Shown here one piece after another: positions 8,348-18,000 of a DNA stretch of 64,000 nt. This stretch comes from an uncultured Vampirovibrio sp. (GTDB taxonomy: Bacteria; Cyanobacteriota; Vampirovibrionia; Gastranaerophilales; Gastranaerophilaceae): positions 92,987-156,986 of the forward strand of contig CAJUAL010000005.1 of NCBI GenBank assembly GCA_910584405.1, in the 5' to 3' direction. Both the position numbers and the translations under genes were made by a program. The notes under the pieces are model-generated. The model was not told where the DNA came from, searched no databases, and saw only the letters and a list, made by a program, of their open reading frames with translations. Numbering within the stretch: the stretch's first letter is position 1; every line of letters starts with the position of its first letter.

Positions 8348-8821
8348 TTATGTAGAAAGTTTTGTCTTTAATAAATTATTATCTGATTCTAAAAGGATAC
8401 TAAGGTAAAGCAGTTTATTTGTCAGGCTTTGTGAATGTTCTATGTATTGGGCGCCTGCTCTTGTTTCTGTCGCATTTACTATCTGAACTTGTGTATGTAT
8501 GGTTATATCCTTGTAGTTTATATGCAGAGGAATTATATCGCCTTCTTTTAGCGTGTTATTGTGCTTTAACCCTACACCGCCTCTTGATATATCTATTAAC
8601 CCTTCTACTCCGTCTTGAATCTCTGTTAATTTAACAGGTTGAGTTAAGGTTCTTATATTAAATCTTTCGTACTGACGCTGTTCTTCGCGTGTTCTTAGGG
8701 TAAGTTCTTCTGATGTATTTGTATTACTAACAGCTGTTTCGTTAGCAGTACTTGTACAGATTACACCTGTATTAAAGGTTGTTATTAAGCTTAGAACCAT
8801 GACAGTTATTATTTGTTTCAT
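8348..8821 (-). CDS. small secreted PilZ-domain protein
   Basis: A 157-residue protein with an N-terminal hydrophobic signal sequence (residues 1-25, probable cleavage after TSTA) and a PilZ domain from about residue 47. The two c-di-GMP-binding signatures of the PilZ family are intact: RxxxR as RQYER, and DxSxxG as DISRGG. The strand pattern VGLKHNNTLKEGDIIPLHI also fits the fold. The domain is closely related to those ending the two adhesins just upstream on the same strand (RQYMR and RQFMR, each with DVSRGG). A PilZ domain behind a signal sequence is unexpected, since c-di-GMP is a cytoplasmic messenger. The ATG has no ribosome site; an extended -10 lies six bases upstream. Confidence 0.8.
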   Translation of the reverse strand: MKQIITVMVLSLITTFNTGVICTSTANETAVSNTNTSEELTLRTREEQRQYERFNIRTLTQPVKLTEIQDGVEGLIDISRGGVGLKHNNTLKEGDIIPLHINYKDITIHTQVQIVNATETRAGAQYIEHSQSLTNKLLYLSILLESDNNLLKTKLST

Positions 8822-8827
8822 ATGTTT

Positions 8828-8836
8828 ATTATAACA
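8828..8836 (-). promoter_or_regulatory. extended -10 promoter of the small PilZ gene
   Basis: On the minus strand TGT-TATAAT is followed by six bases and then the ATG at 8821, predicting a leaderless mRNA. No -35 match is visible. Confidence 0.55.
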
Positions 8837-8861
8837 TCCAAAGATAAAATATTTTGCTAAT

Positions 8862-8894
8862 AAAAAGACCTATCTTTTTTAGATAGGTCTTTTT
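8862..8894 (-). terminator. intrinsic terminator after the first adhesin gene
   Basis: A 14-bp stem (AAAAAGACCTATCT / AGATAGGTCTTTTT) lies 22 bases after the adhesin stop codon. It separates that gene from the small PilZ gene downstream. Confidence 0.85.
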
Positions 8895-8915
8895 GTTTTA
8901 TTTATTATAATCTTA

Positions 8916-11900
8916 TTATCTGAATGAAATTGTATTGTCTTCAAGCAAGATATTTAAGTATAATAATTTGTTTGCTGTTGCTTTATCTAAGTTAATGAAT
9001 GATGCACCTGCTCTTGTTTGTGATGCTGTTACAACTTTTACGTCTGCTTTGATGTCAAGGTCTGCGTATGTAAGGTGTACAGGAATTACATCACCGACTT
9101 TTAACTTGTTACTGTGGGTTACGGCGATACCGCCTCTTGATACGTCTAATAATTGATCTATACCGTTATTTGTTTTTTCTAACATTACAGGGTGTTCGTT
9201 TGCTGCAATTCCGAATCTCATATATTGACGTTTATCAATTGCTTCGACATCGTTATCGTCAACTTTTTTCCAAGTCATTTTACCGTCTTGTCTGTCAGGT
9301 ATGATATTTGGATCATCCGGACCCGGTGGAGGTGTAATCGGGTTATCTCCTCCTCCGCCGTCAACGATTACTAACGGTGTTCCGTCAACTTTGCCATCAT
9401 CAGGGTCAACAGTTGTTGTATTTCCGTTGATTGTTTCATCTCCGTCGCCGTTTGGATAGTAGTAGTTACGTTCAGTTTCGCCTCTGCCTGTTCCTGTTAC
9501 GTCATCAGGTCTTACTGCTTTACCAACAGGGATGTTGAATGAATCAGGGTCAACTACGCCTGTGATTTTGTTTGTAGAATCATCTTTTTTCTTAGTGAAT
9601 CCGTCTTTATTAAATCCTGCATAGATTCCGTTTGCGTAAATGTTATCTGCAACGATTTCCATTTTACCGTTATCAATTACAGCATTTTTAATTCTTACGG
9701 TTGAGTTTGCCCAAGCTTCGTGGCCATTATCTACCAATTCTTCTGTTGGTCTGATATTGTGGTTAATATCAAGAGCTTTAACTGTTACGTTGTTAGGAAG
9801 AACGTCAGATTTATATTGACCGTCGTTGCGTCCGTCAAATTCATAGCCGTCGTGGCGAGGTCCGAAGTAGTCTGCAGGAGTTACAGAGTTGTCTTGAATA
9901 TGACCTAAGTTTTCAATTTCAAGGTTTTTACCTCTTGTGATTACTGTCATATCGCCTTCAGCTGTAATATTATCAATTTTTGTATTGCCTGCAAACTCAA
10001 CATACATATCACCTTCTCTGGCAATCATTGTTGATACTGAGTTTTGTGTAACTTCTTTATCTCTGCCGTATGCATTAAAGCTGTTTTCTTTTAAGTAAAT
10101 GCTGTTGTTAGCTAACGCGTCCATTTTATGATTTGCAGCATCTGTTTGGATGAAGGTAATCATGTTATCTTTAGTACCGATGTTATTGTCTGCGATAAGT
10201 GATATACCCCAGCCTTCAACATTTGTTCCGCCGTCTTTATTAGCGTTAACCATACTGTATTTATGTTTTCCTTGCGCAGTATTTGAGTTGCCGAAATCGT
10301 CATCAACTGTTAAAATTACTCTTCCGTCAGCTTTGATTGTATCAATATTCATATTTGAATCAATTGCTGCGTAGTTAATAACAAGGTCGTTACCGGTTTT
10401 TGCGGCATCTTTTGTTTCGGCTTTAACATTACCTGCGACTTTAGCATTGATTGATTTAGTAAAATCACGTGCTCCTTGAGCTTTTGGTCCGATGCCTGTG
10501 CTGTTTGTTAATCCTGTTTGTCTTACAGGTTCACCGATTGTACCGTTTGTAACATCCATTGTTAAGTTGCCGCCTGCGTTAATAAGAGTTCTTTCTACTC
10601 CGTTATTCAGGATGCTTCCGTCATTAATAGTTAAGTTAATATTCTTACCTGCTGTCAGGTTGTTTGCAGTATTGTTATGTCCAAGTGTCAGATTACCGTT
10701 TGTGCTGTTAATTGTTAAGTTGTTATTAGCATTAATAATACCTTCAACATTTACAGCGCCTTCTGTTCTGCTGGTTTCTGATACTTTAGCAATTGTGTTA
10801 GAAACATTGATATTATTATCTCCGTTAACTTGTCCTGTTGAAGCGATTCTGATACCTTTGCTTCCTGTATTTGTCATTGTAATATCACCGACAGAATGTA
10901 CTGTGCCGCTAACACGAATAGCATCAGTGCCTTCGTTTGTTATTTCTAATAATCTGCCGTTTTCAACTTCGCCTTCGATATTTAAGCCTTTAGCTCCGTT
11001 GTTTGAAATAAGTGTATCGTTATCTTCGTTATGAACTTTTGAGCCTCTGTAAATATAAAGACCACCGTTTTGATTAGTGTTAAGAAGTGAAAGTTTACCT
11101 CTTCTGTTAGTAATTGTGCCTCTGTTATTTACTTTTAAGTCGCCGTTAGTATTTTTAACTGTTGTAACACCAGTTCCGTCGATAGCACCGTTTACAGTCA
11201 ATCCGTTAGCACCGTGGTTAGTTACATTTGTAGTTCCAACTCCTGAAACTATTCCGTTGACAGCTAAACCGCCGTTATTGTTAGTAATGTTTGTTGTTCC
11301 GTTACCGTTAACTCTGCCTGTTGTACCAACAGTAAGTCCGCTGCCGTTATTTGTAATATTAGTTACGGTTTTACCGTTTACAGTTCCATCAATTGTGAAG
11401 GCTTCTGTACTATCATTTGTCATATCAAGGTTTGCATTAGCAGTTACGTTTGCTCCTGATTTAACATTAAACTCACCTCTGTTGTTAAGCATTGTAAGTT
11501 TACCGTTATTGTTTGTAACTCTTCCGGTAACATCAAAGCCTGTGCCGTTATTAGTCATCGTAGTAACGCCATTATTAGTGAAGTTGCCGCCAACCGTAAG
11601 TTTCCCTGATTTATCAGAGTTAAGAACTTCAGTAGTTCCTGTATTTTCAACAGTACCGCCAAATGTCATATTGCCTGTACCGTTATTTGTGAATTTAGCA
11701 GTGTCTTGAGTATTTTTAACAGTACCATTGATATTGAAATCTTGACCGTTATTAATGTAATTACCGTTGCCGTTATTTGTAAGGTTTGCACTGATAGTGA
11801 AATTGTCACCGGTAGCTGCGTTAGTATAGTTACCTAAGCCTGTATTAGTAACAGTTCCGCCAAGGTTTAAGTTGCCTTTATTGTTAGTAATATCAGCTTG

Positions 11901-14897
11901 ACCAACGTTAACAATTTCGCCTTGAGTAGTGAAACCTGAACCGTTGTTGGTCATTTTCAGACCTTTTGCGTTAATATGAGAATTAGTACCTGTAGTGAAA
12001 GCCCCTGTACCGTTATTTGTCATTGTTAACAAACCATCTGAGTTAGTAACGCTGCCGTTTACCGCAAAGTTACCTGCGCCTGTGGCATTGATAAATGTAG
12101 CGTCACCTGTGTTGTTAACTGATCCGCCAATAGTCATGTTACCTTTATTGTTTGTAAAATCAGCTTGACCAACGTTAACGATTTCGCCTTGCGTTGTGAA
12201 ACCTGAGCCGTTGTTTGTCATAGTTAAACCATGAGCATTGATATGAGAATTAGTACCTGTAGTAAAAGCACCTGTACCATTATTTGTCATCGTTAACAAA
12301 CCGTCTGAGTTAGTAACGTTACCATTTACGGCAAAACTTCTAGCTCCTACAGTATTAGTGAATGTTGCATTTCCTGTATTTGTAAAGTTACCACCGATAG
12401 TCATGTTACCTTTTTCGTTAGTAACAAGAGCTGTACCGATGTTAGTAACTGTTCCTGCTGTAGTTAAGCCGCCGTTACCTCTGTTTTCAATTGTTAAATC
12501 TTTGTTTGTATCAATATTAGAGCCTGCTTTTGTGTTAAAAGCTCCTTTTTCATTTTTTAAAGTTAACTTACCGTTTCTGTTAGTGATATTACCTGTAACA
12601 TCAAAGCCTGTACCGTTATTAACCATTGTAGTAACTCCGGTGTTTTTGAAGTTGCCGCCAACAGTTAATTTACCTGAATTATCAGAGTTAGTAACTTTTG
12701 TTGTCCCTGTGTTTTCAACAGTTCCGTCAAATGTCATATCACCTTCGCCGTTGTTTTCAAAATTTGCAACGCCTGATTTGTTTTGAATGTTAGAGTTAGC
12801 GCCTGTAGTAAATGAACCATTATTGTTAATGTAATCACCGTTAGTAGAGTTTGTGATGTTACCGTTTATAACAAGAGCAGAACCGTTGTTTTCCATTCTC
12901 AAACCATCAGTTGTAATTTGAGAACCTTCTGTTGTGGTAAATGCACCTTTGTGGTTTGTCATTGTTAATTTGTGATTTTTGTTAGTAATGTTACCCGTAA
13001 CATCAAATGCTTCACCATAGTTTGTCATAGCTGTAACACCATTATTAGTGAAGTTACCGCCAACGATTAATTTACCAGAATCTTTAGAGTTGATTACATT
13101 AGTGGTTCCAACATTGTTAACTGTACCGCTAAATGCCATATCTCCGCTGCCATTATTTGTAAAGTTTGCAGTACCGGAAGTATTTTGTATTGTACCGCCG
13201 ATATTGAAGTTCACGCCATTGTTTTCAAAATAGCTGTCACTATTATTTGTGATATTACCACCAATAGTGAAGTCGCCTTGATTATTTGTGTATCGGCTGA
13301 TACTTCTGCTGTCAATGCCTCCATTAATAACAAATTCTGAACCATTGTTAGTCATTTCTAAACCATAAGCATTGATTTGAGAACCATTATTAGTAATAAA
13401 TGCCCCAGAGCCGTCATTTGTCATTGTTAAGCTGCTACCAGCACCTGTGTTGTTAACTGTTCCGTTAACAGTGAAGTTCCCAGCTCCGGTATCATTAAGG
13501 AAAGTTGAGTTTCCTTCATTCGAGAAAGTTCCGCCAATGGTCATATTACCTGCTTGGTTAGTAACAGTTGCAACACCTTTATTTGAAATTGTTCCTGCTG
13601 TTTTAAGACCGCCAGCTCCGGTGTTTAACATAGTTAAATTACCGTTTTGATTGTTTATTGAACCTGCACTAACATTTAATCCGCCGCCAGCGTAGTTATT
13701 GATAGTAGTATTACCTTGGGTGTTGGTAATGTTAGCGTTAATATTTAATTCACCAATGTTAGGGTTTCTTGTTGCAGTTTCTGTTCCTGCAAGAGCTCCG
13801 TTTTGGATTAGTAATTCACCTTGATGATTAATTGTTCCGCCAACATTTGCACCTTTGTCACCGTAGTTAATAACTTTTAACTCTCCGGTGGTATCAATGT
13901 TGCCTGTAATATTTAATTTAGTATTTGTGTTACCGTTTGATGTGTCACTAATTGCCCAACCGGTTCCTGACATATCTATAGATGTTTGACCAGGTCCATT
14001 TAAAATTGTAGTTGTTCCGTTGTTTTTAATCTTTCCGGAAATATTTAAATCTCCGGTATTATTTTGTATATTAACAGTTCCGTTTTTGGCAATATTATAT
14101 ACATTACCTTGGATATTTGTTCCTACTGTTGTTGGTGAATAATTTCCAAAAGGTTCAGCTGTTTTAATAGTAATTGTTCCGTTAGCGTTTACAAAGTCGG
14201 TAGCATTAGAATATGTACCGTTTACAATACTGTTAAACAATGCATCTGCACTTGATTTGTTTGTTACCATTTTTGATTGGTTAATACCTGAGATAACACC
14301 GCCAGCTTGTCCGATATTAACAGTATTACCGGCTAAAGTAACATTTTCGACTGCTAAAACTTTACCGTTAATAGTAATTGGTCCGCCGTTTTGGTTGTAT
14401 TTTATACCGCCATCAGCATATTTTTCAATAAAGTTAGTGCTACCTTTAAATTTATCATATTCCCTTGAGTCAGGGGTATAAACGCCTAAAGAACCAACAT
14501 TAAGTACACCAGAAGCTCCGACTATCATACCGTTAGGTGAAACAAAAATGGCTTTACCATTGTAAAAATTACCATTTTTCATTGTGTTTACAATACCGTC
14601 AATTTGGATTTGATTATCAACAAGGTTAACAAATGAACTTATTCCACTGTTATAAATGAGGTTAGCAATATCACCATTCTTTAATTGGAAATCTTGATAA
14701 TTTCTGTATCCGATATTACCGTTAATGTAGTTTTCCGGATTAATATTATAAACACCGTTAGAGCCCGTTACACCGGTGATGTTAGTCGATGTTACGGCTC
14801 CTAATGCTCCAAGCATTGTCGCTTGTTGAAGTACTAATGCTCCAGTGAGAAATGATGCGATTAATTTTCTGTTATTCTTTTTTCTACCGTTTCTCAT
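8916..14897 (-). CDS. giant haemagglutinin-type adhesin with C-terminal PilZ domain
   Basis: A 1993-residue surface protein. It begins with an extended signal sequence (basic RNGRKKNNRK, then a hydrophobic stretch to about residue 35). Next is a two-partner-secretion (TPS/haemagglutination activity) domain, with NIGYRNYQDFQL, FVNLVDNQIQIDG and FVSPNGMIVGASGVLNVGSL. About 1200 residues of short degenerate N/G/T-rich repeats typical of a beta-helix shaft follow. A conserved distal region (DGRVILTVDDDFG, MIAREGDMYVEF, RGKNLEIENLGHI, GKAVRPDDVT) leads to a Pro/Gly linker and a PilZ domain over the last 105 residues (RQYMR, DVSRGG). The start at 14897 is preceded by AAAGGA. No TpsB-type outer-membrane partner is in the window, so the export route is open. 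Probable role: attachment. Confidence 0.85.
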   Translation of the reverse strand: MRNGRKKNNRKLIASFLTGALVLQQATMLGALGAVTSTNITGVTGSNGVYNINPENYINGNIGYRNYQDFQLKNGDIANLIYNSGISSFVNLVDNQIQIDGIVNTMKNGNFYNGKAIFVSPNGMIVGASGVLNVGSLGVYTPDSREYDKFKGSTNFIEKYADGGIKYNQNGGPITINGKVLAVENVTLAGNTVNIGQAGGVISGINQSKMVTNKSSADALFNSIVNGTYSNATDFVNANGTITIKTAEPFGNYSPTTVGTNIQGNVYNIAKNGTVNIQNNTGDLNISGKIKNNGTTTILNGPGQTSIDMSGTGWAISDTSNGNTNTKLNITGNIDTTGELKVINYGDKGANVGGTINHQGELLIQNGALAGTETATRNPNIGELNINANITNTQGNTTINNYAGGGLNVSAGSINNQNGNLTMLNTGAGGLKTAGTISNKGVATVTNQAGNMTIGGTFSNEGNSTFLNDTGAGNFTVNGTVNNTGAGSSLTMTNDGSGAFITNNGSQINAYGLEMTNNGSEFVINGGIDSRSISRYTNNQGDFTIGGNITNNSDSYFENNGVNFNIGGTIQNTSGTANFTNNGSGDMAFSGTVNNVGTTNVINSKDSGKLIVGGNFTNNGVTAMTNYGEAFDVTGNITNKNHKLTMTNHKGAFTTTEGSQITTDGLRMENNGSALVINGNITNSTNGDYINNNGSFTTGANSNIQNKSGVANFENNGEGDMTFDGTVENTGTTKVTNSDNSGKLTVGGNFKNTGVTTMVNNGTGFDVTGNITNRNGKLTLKNEKGAFNTKAGSNIDTNKDLTIENRGNGGLTTAGTVTNIGTALVTNEKGNMTIGGNFTNTGNATFTNTVGARSFAVNGNVTNSDGLLTMTNNGTGAFTTGTNSHINAHGLTMTNNGSGFTTQGEIVNVGQADFTNNKGNMTIGGSVNNTGDATFINATGAGNFAVNGSVTNSDGLLTMTNNGTGAFTTGTNSHINAKGLKMTNNGSGFTTQGEIVNVGQADITNNKGNLNLGGTVTNTGLGNYTNAATGDNFTISANLTNNGNGNYINNGQDFNINGTVKNTQDTAKFTNNGTGNMTFGGTVENTGTTEVLNSDKSGKLTVGGNFTNNGVTTMTNNGTGFDVTGRVTNNNGKLTMLNNRGEFNVKSGANVTANANLDMTNDSTEAFTIDGTVNGKTVTNITNNGSGLTVGTTGRVNGNGTTNITNNNGGLAVNGIVSGVGTTNVTNHGANGLTVNGAIDGTGVTTVKNTNGDLKVNNRGTITNRRGKLSLLNTNQNGGLYIYRGSKVHNEDNDTLISNNGAKGLNIEGEVENGRLLEITNEGTDAIRVSGTVHSVGDITMTNTGSKGIRIASTGQVNGDNNINVSNTIAKVSETSRTEGAVNVEGIINANNNLTINSTNGNLTLGHNNTANNLTAGKNINLTINDGSILNNGVERTLINAGGNLTMDVTNGTIGEPVRQTGLTNSTGIGPKAQGARDFTKSINAKVAGNVKAETKDAAKTGNDLVINYAAIDSNMNIDTIKADGRVILTVDDDFGNSNTAQGKHKYSMVNANKDGGTNVEGWGISLIADNNIGTKDNMITFIQTDAANHKMDALANNSIYLKENSFNAYGRDKEVTQNSVSTMIAREGDMYVEFAGNTKIDNITAEGDMTVITRGKNLEIENLGHIQDNSVTPADYFGPRHDGYEFDGRNDGQYKSDVLPNNVTVKALDINHNIRPTEELVDNGHEAWANSTVRIKNAVIDNGKMEIVADNIYANGIYAGFNKDGFTKKKDDSTNKITGVVDPDSFNIPVGKAVRPDDVTGTGRGETERNYYYPNGDGDETINGNTTTVDPDDGKVDGTPLVIVDGGGGDNPITPPPGPDDPNIIPDRQDGKMTWKKVDDNDVEAIDKRQYMRFGIAANEHPVMLEKTNNGIDQLLDVSRGGIAVTHSNKLKVGDVIPVHLTYADLDIKADVKVVTASQTRAGASFINLDKATANKLLYLNILLEDNTISFR
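11974..12330 (-). repeat. near-identical 267-bp tandem duplication inside the first adhesin
   Basis: The segment beginning ATATGAGAATTAGTACCTGT at 11974 recurs at 12241, a period of 267 bp or 89 residues. The encoded stretches (GLLTMTNNGTGAFTTGTNSH and flanks) are almost identical, unlike the diverged repeats elsewhere in the shaft. This suggests recent unequal recombination. Confidence 0.7.
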
Positions 14898-14942
14898 AAT
14901 AATCAATCCTTTCATTGACTTGCTTGCTCATCCTTTGCTGGC

Positions 14943-14960
14943 ATGGTACTACTATACCAT
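14943..14960. promoter_or_regulatory. inverted repeat overlapping the putative -10 box of the first adhesin
   Basis: ATGGTA and TACCAT arms are separated by six bases. On the minus strand the repeat contains GG-TATAGT, the best -10 candidate for the adhesin gene. A regulator bound here would block that promoter. There is no clear -35. Confidence 0.4.
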
Positions 14961-15036
14961 ATATTGTTATTAACGGTCTTTTTTTTATAATATTTAACAT
15001 TTTTGGGAAATTTTTACAAAACTTAACTTAAAATAA

Positions 15037-15064
15037 CAGGTAGATTAGTTATCTAATCTACCTG
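15037..15064 (-). terminator. hairpin terminator after the second adhesin
   Basis: A perfect 12-bp stem (CAGGTAGATTAG / CTAATCTACCTG) with a TTAT loop, followed on the minus strand by a short T-rich stretch. Confidence 0.7.
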
Positions 15065-15084
15065 CTACTATTATTAAGTTTTTA

Positions 15085-18000
15085 TTATCGTTTTGAGATA
15101 TTATTTACATCATCAAGTATCATATTCAGGTATAATAATTGATTTGCAGTTGCTTGATCTAAGTTCACAAACATTGCACCTGCTCTGTTTGTTGTAGATG
15201 TTACGACTTTAACATCAGCTTGGATATCAAGTCCGCCGTATGCAATATGGACAGGAATTACATCACCGACTTTTAGATTATTATTGTGGGTTACTGAGAT
15301 TCCGCCTCTTGATACATCCAGAAGCCCTTCAACTCCGTTTGCTCTTTCAATAGCTACAGGGTTTTGGTTATCAGAAACTCTGTATCTCATGAATTGACGT
15401 TTGTCGATTGAATCTACGCTGTTGTCAAGGATTTTTCTTTGAATATATGTTTGTTTGCCGTAATCATCGTCGTCTGAGTCTGCGTCGGCATCGGCATCAG
15501 CATCAGCGTCTGCGTCTGCGTCTGCGTCTGCATCAGCATCGGCATCGGCATCAGCATCAGCGTCAGCATCGGCATCGGCATCGGCATCAGCATCAGCGTC
15601 AGCGTCAGCATCAGCATCAGCGTCTGCGTCGGCGTCGGCGTCGGCGTCGGCATCAGCGTCTGCGTCGGCGTCTGCGTCGGCGTCGGCATCAGCGTCTGCA
15701 TCAGCATCAGCATCGGCATCAGCATCAGCATCAGCATCAGCATCGGCATCAGCGTCAGCGTCAGCATCTGCATCTGCATCAGCGTCAGCATCAGCATCAG
15801 CATCTGCGTCAGCGTCTGCGTCAGCATCAGCGTCTGCATCAGCATCAGCGTCTGCGTCAGCGTCTGCGTCAGCATCAGCGTCTGCGTCAGCGTCAGCGTC
15901 TGCGTCAGCATCAGCGTCTGCGTCTGCATCAGCGTCTGCGTCTGCATCAGCGTCTGCGTCGCTATCTGTATCGTCTTCAATTTCTAAAGGTGTATCATCA
16001 ACTACATCATCATCGTCGTCAACATCTGTTGAACCGTCAGAGAAGTCTCCGTCACCTTCGTGATAATAGTAGTTACGATCGTGTTCGTCATATCCTTCTT
16101 CGGTTACATCATCCGGTCTTACTGCATGTCCTGTCGGAATTTCTGATGCGCCTACAACTTTGTCTGTTGAATCATCAGCTTCTTTTGTATAACCTGTTTT
16201 ACCGAAATCAACGTGAACTCCGTTTGCATAGATTTGATCAGCAGTAATATCCAATGTTCCGTTATCTAAGACTGCATGATTAACTCTTACAGTTGAATCT
16301 GCATCACCATAGTATCCGTTTTCATCATAAGTTCCGTCTGGTCTTACGAACTTATTAATATCAAGGGCTTTTAATTCAACGTGGTTAGGAAGAGCTTCAT
16401 CTCTGTAATCTTCACCCATATAACCGCCGTCTTTTTGTCCTTGGTTACGTTCGCCGAAGTAATCTTTTGGAGTTACTGAAGGATCTTCGATATGTCCCAA
16501 GTTATTAATTGTAAGGTTTTTACCTCTTGTGACAACTTTTATATCGCCTTCTGCGGTGATGTTTTCAATGTAAGTATTTCCTGAGAATTCAACACCGATA
16601 TCACCTTCTCTTGCAATCATATTGCAAACTTTATTTTCTGTGTATTTATCATCTAAACCTTTCATATAGATGTTTTCGTTAGCTAAAACATCCATACCGT
16701 AGTTAGCAGCATCAGTTTGGTTAAATGTAATTTTATTATCTTTTTCACCTACGCTGCCGTTAGAGATAAGTGAAATGCCCCAGCCTTCAACATTAGCTTT
16801 TGACGGATCAGTTGAAGCATTAACCATATTGTAGCGTTTTCCGTTGTTGTTATATCCGAAATCATCGTCAACGGTAAGAATTACTCTACCGTCAGCTTTG
16901 ATGTGGTCAATATTCATATCAGAATCAATAGCTGCATAGTTAATAACTAAATCTTCAGGTTTTATAGCAGATTTTGTATTTTCGGTTGTAGCGTTTACTT
17001 TACCTTTGATATTAGCGTTAATTGATTTAGTAAAGTCGCGTGATCCGTCTTCTTTAGGTCCTACACCTGTACAACCTGAACCTTTACAAGCTCCTTGTTG
17101 AACAGCTTCACCGATTGTTCCGTCAGTAACATTCATAGTTAAATTGCCGGCAGCTTTTAATAAAGTCTTTTCAACACCGTAGTTTAAAATGTTACCGTCA
17201 ACCACAACGATTTTAATATCGTTGCCTGCAGTGATGTAGTTATTATTTTCGGTATTATCACCGATTACAACATTACTGTTTTTGTTGTCAATGTTAACGT
17301 TTTTACCGGCATTAACTAAACCCTTAACGTTAACACCGCCTTTACCTGTATTGGTAATATTGATGTTATCAGTAGAATTAACTCTGCCTGTGCTGTTTAA
17401 GTTAATTCCGCCGTTAGTATTTACAAGGTTAACATTATTTTCTTGACCTTTGATTGTACCGTTAATATCAAAGTTCGTACCGTTGTTGGTCATTGTTAAT
17501 TCTGAGTTTGATGTATCTACTGTTCCGTTAACTTTTAATATGCCGCCGTTATTTGTAATTGTTGTATTGGCACTGTCTTTATCAGAATCTTCAACATTGA
17601 CTTTTGAATTATTATTTGTAATATTTCCGTTAATTTCAAAATTACCTTTGTTATTAGTCATTGTTAATTTTGATTTAGCACTGTTATCAGAAGAGGTTAC
17701 TGTTCCGTCTACGACAAATCCGCCTTCCCCGTTATTAACAAATTCAGCTTCGTTAAGGTATTTGAAAATGCCTTCTTCTCCAACTGTTAATGCGCCTGCT
17801 TCGTTTCTTACGTCGGCATCTTTTGTATTAACTTTACCGTTAATAGTCAGTCCGTCAGCACCTGTATTTAACATTGTAAGCTTTTCGCCATTATTTATGG
17901 TGCCGTTTTCGGTTACATTTAAGCCGCCGTCAGCATAGTTATTAATAGTTGTGTTTCCGGTGTTGTTGATATCTCCTGAAATTGTTAGAGCATCAATACC

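Noticed and set aside
10492..13650. Several hydrophobic Pro/Leu/Val-rich plus-strand frames under the first adhesin
   Set aside because: They are antisense to Asn/Thr/Gly-rich repeats, which read as Val/Leu/Pro on the other strand. No starts or ribosome sites support them.
15476..15965. CRISPR array
   Set aside because: Short, even repeats without unique spacers, fully inside a coding frame.
15414..15980. Met/Leu/Thr/Pro-rich frame on the minus strand in the same tract
   Set aside because: It is a frame-shifted reading of the Asp-Ala repeat within the adhesin gene. The composition is an artefact of the repeat.
15408..16247. Arg/His/Gln/Leu-rich open frame on the plus strand across the Asp-Ala tract
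   Set aside because: A hexamer repeat without stop codons keeps several frames open. This frame is the antisense shadow of the (Asp-Ala)80 coding region and has no ribosome site.
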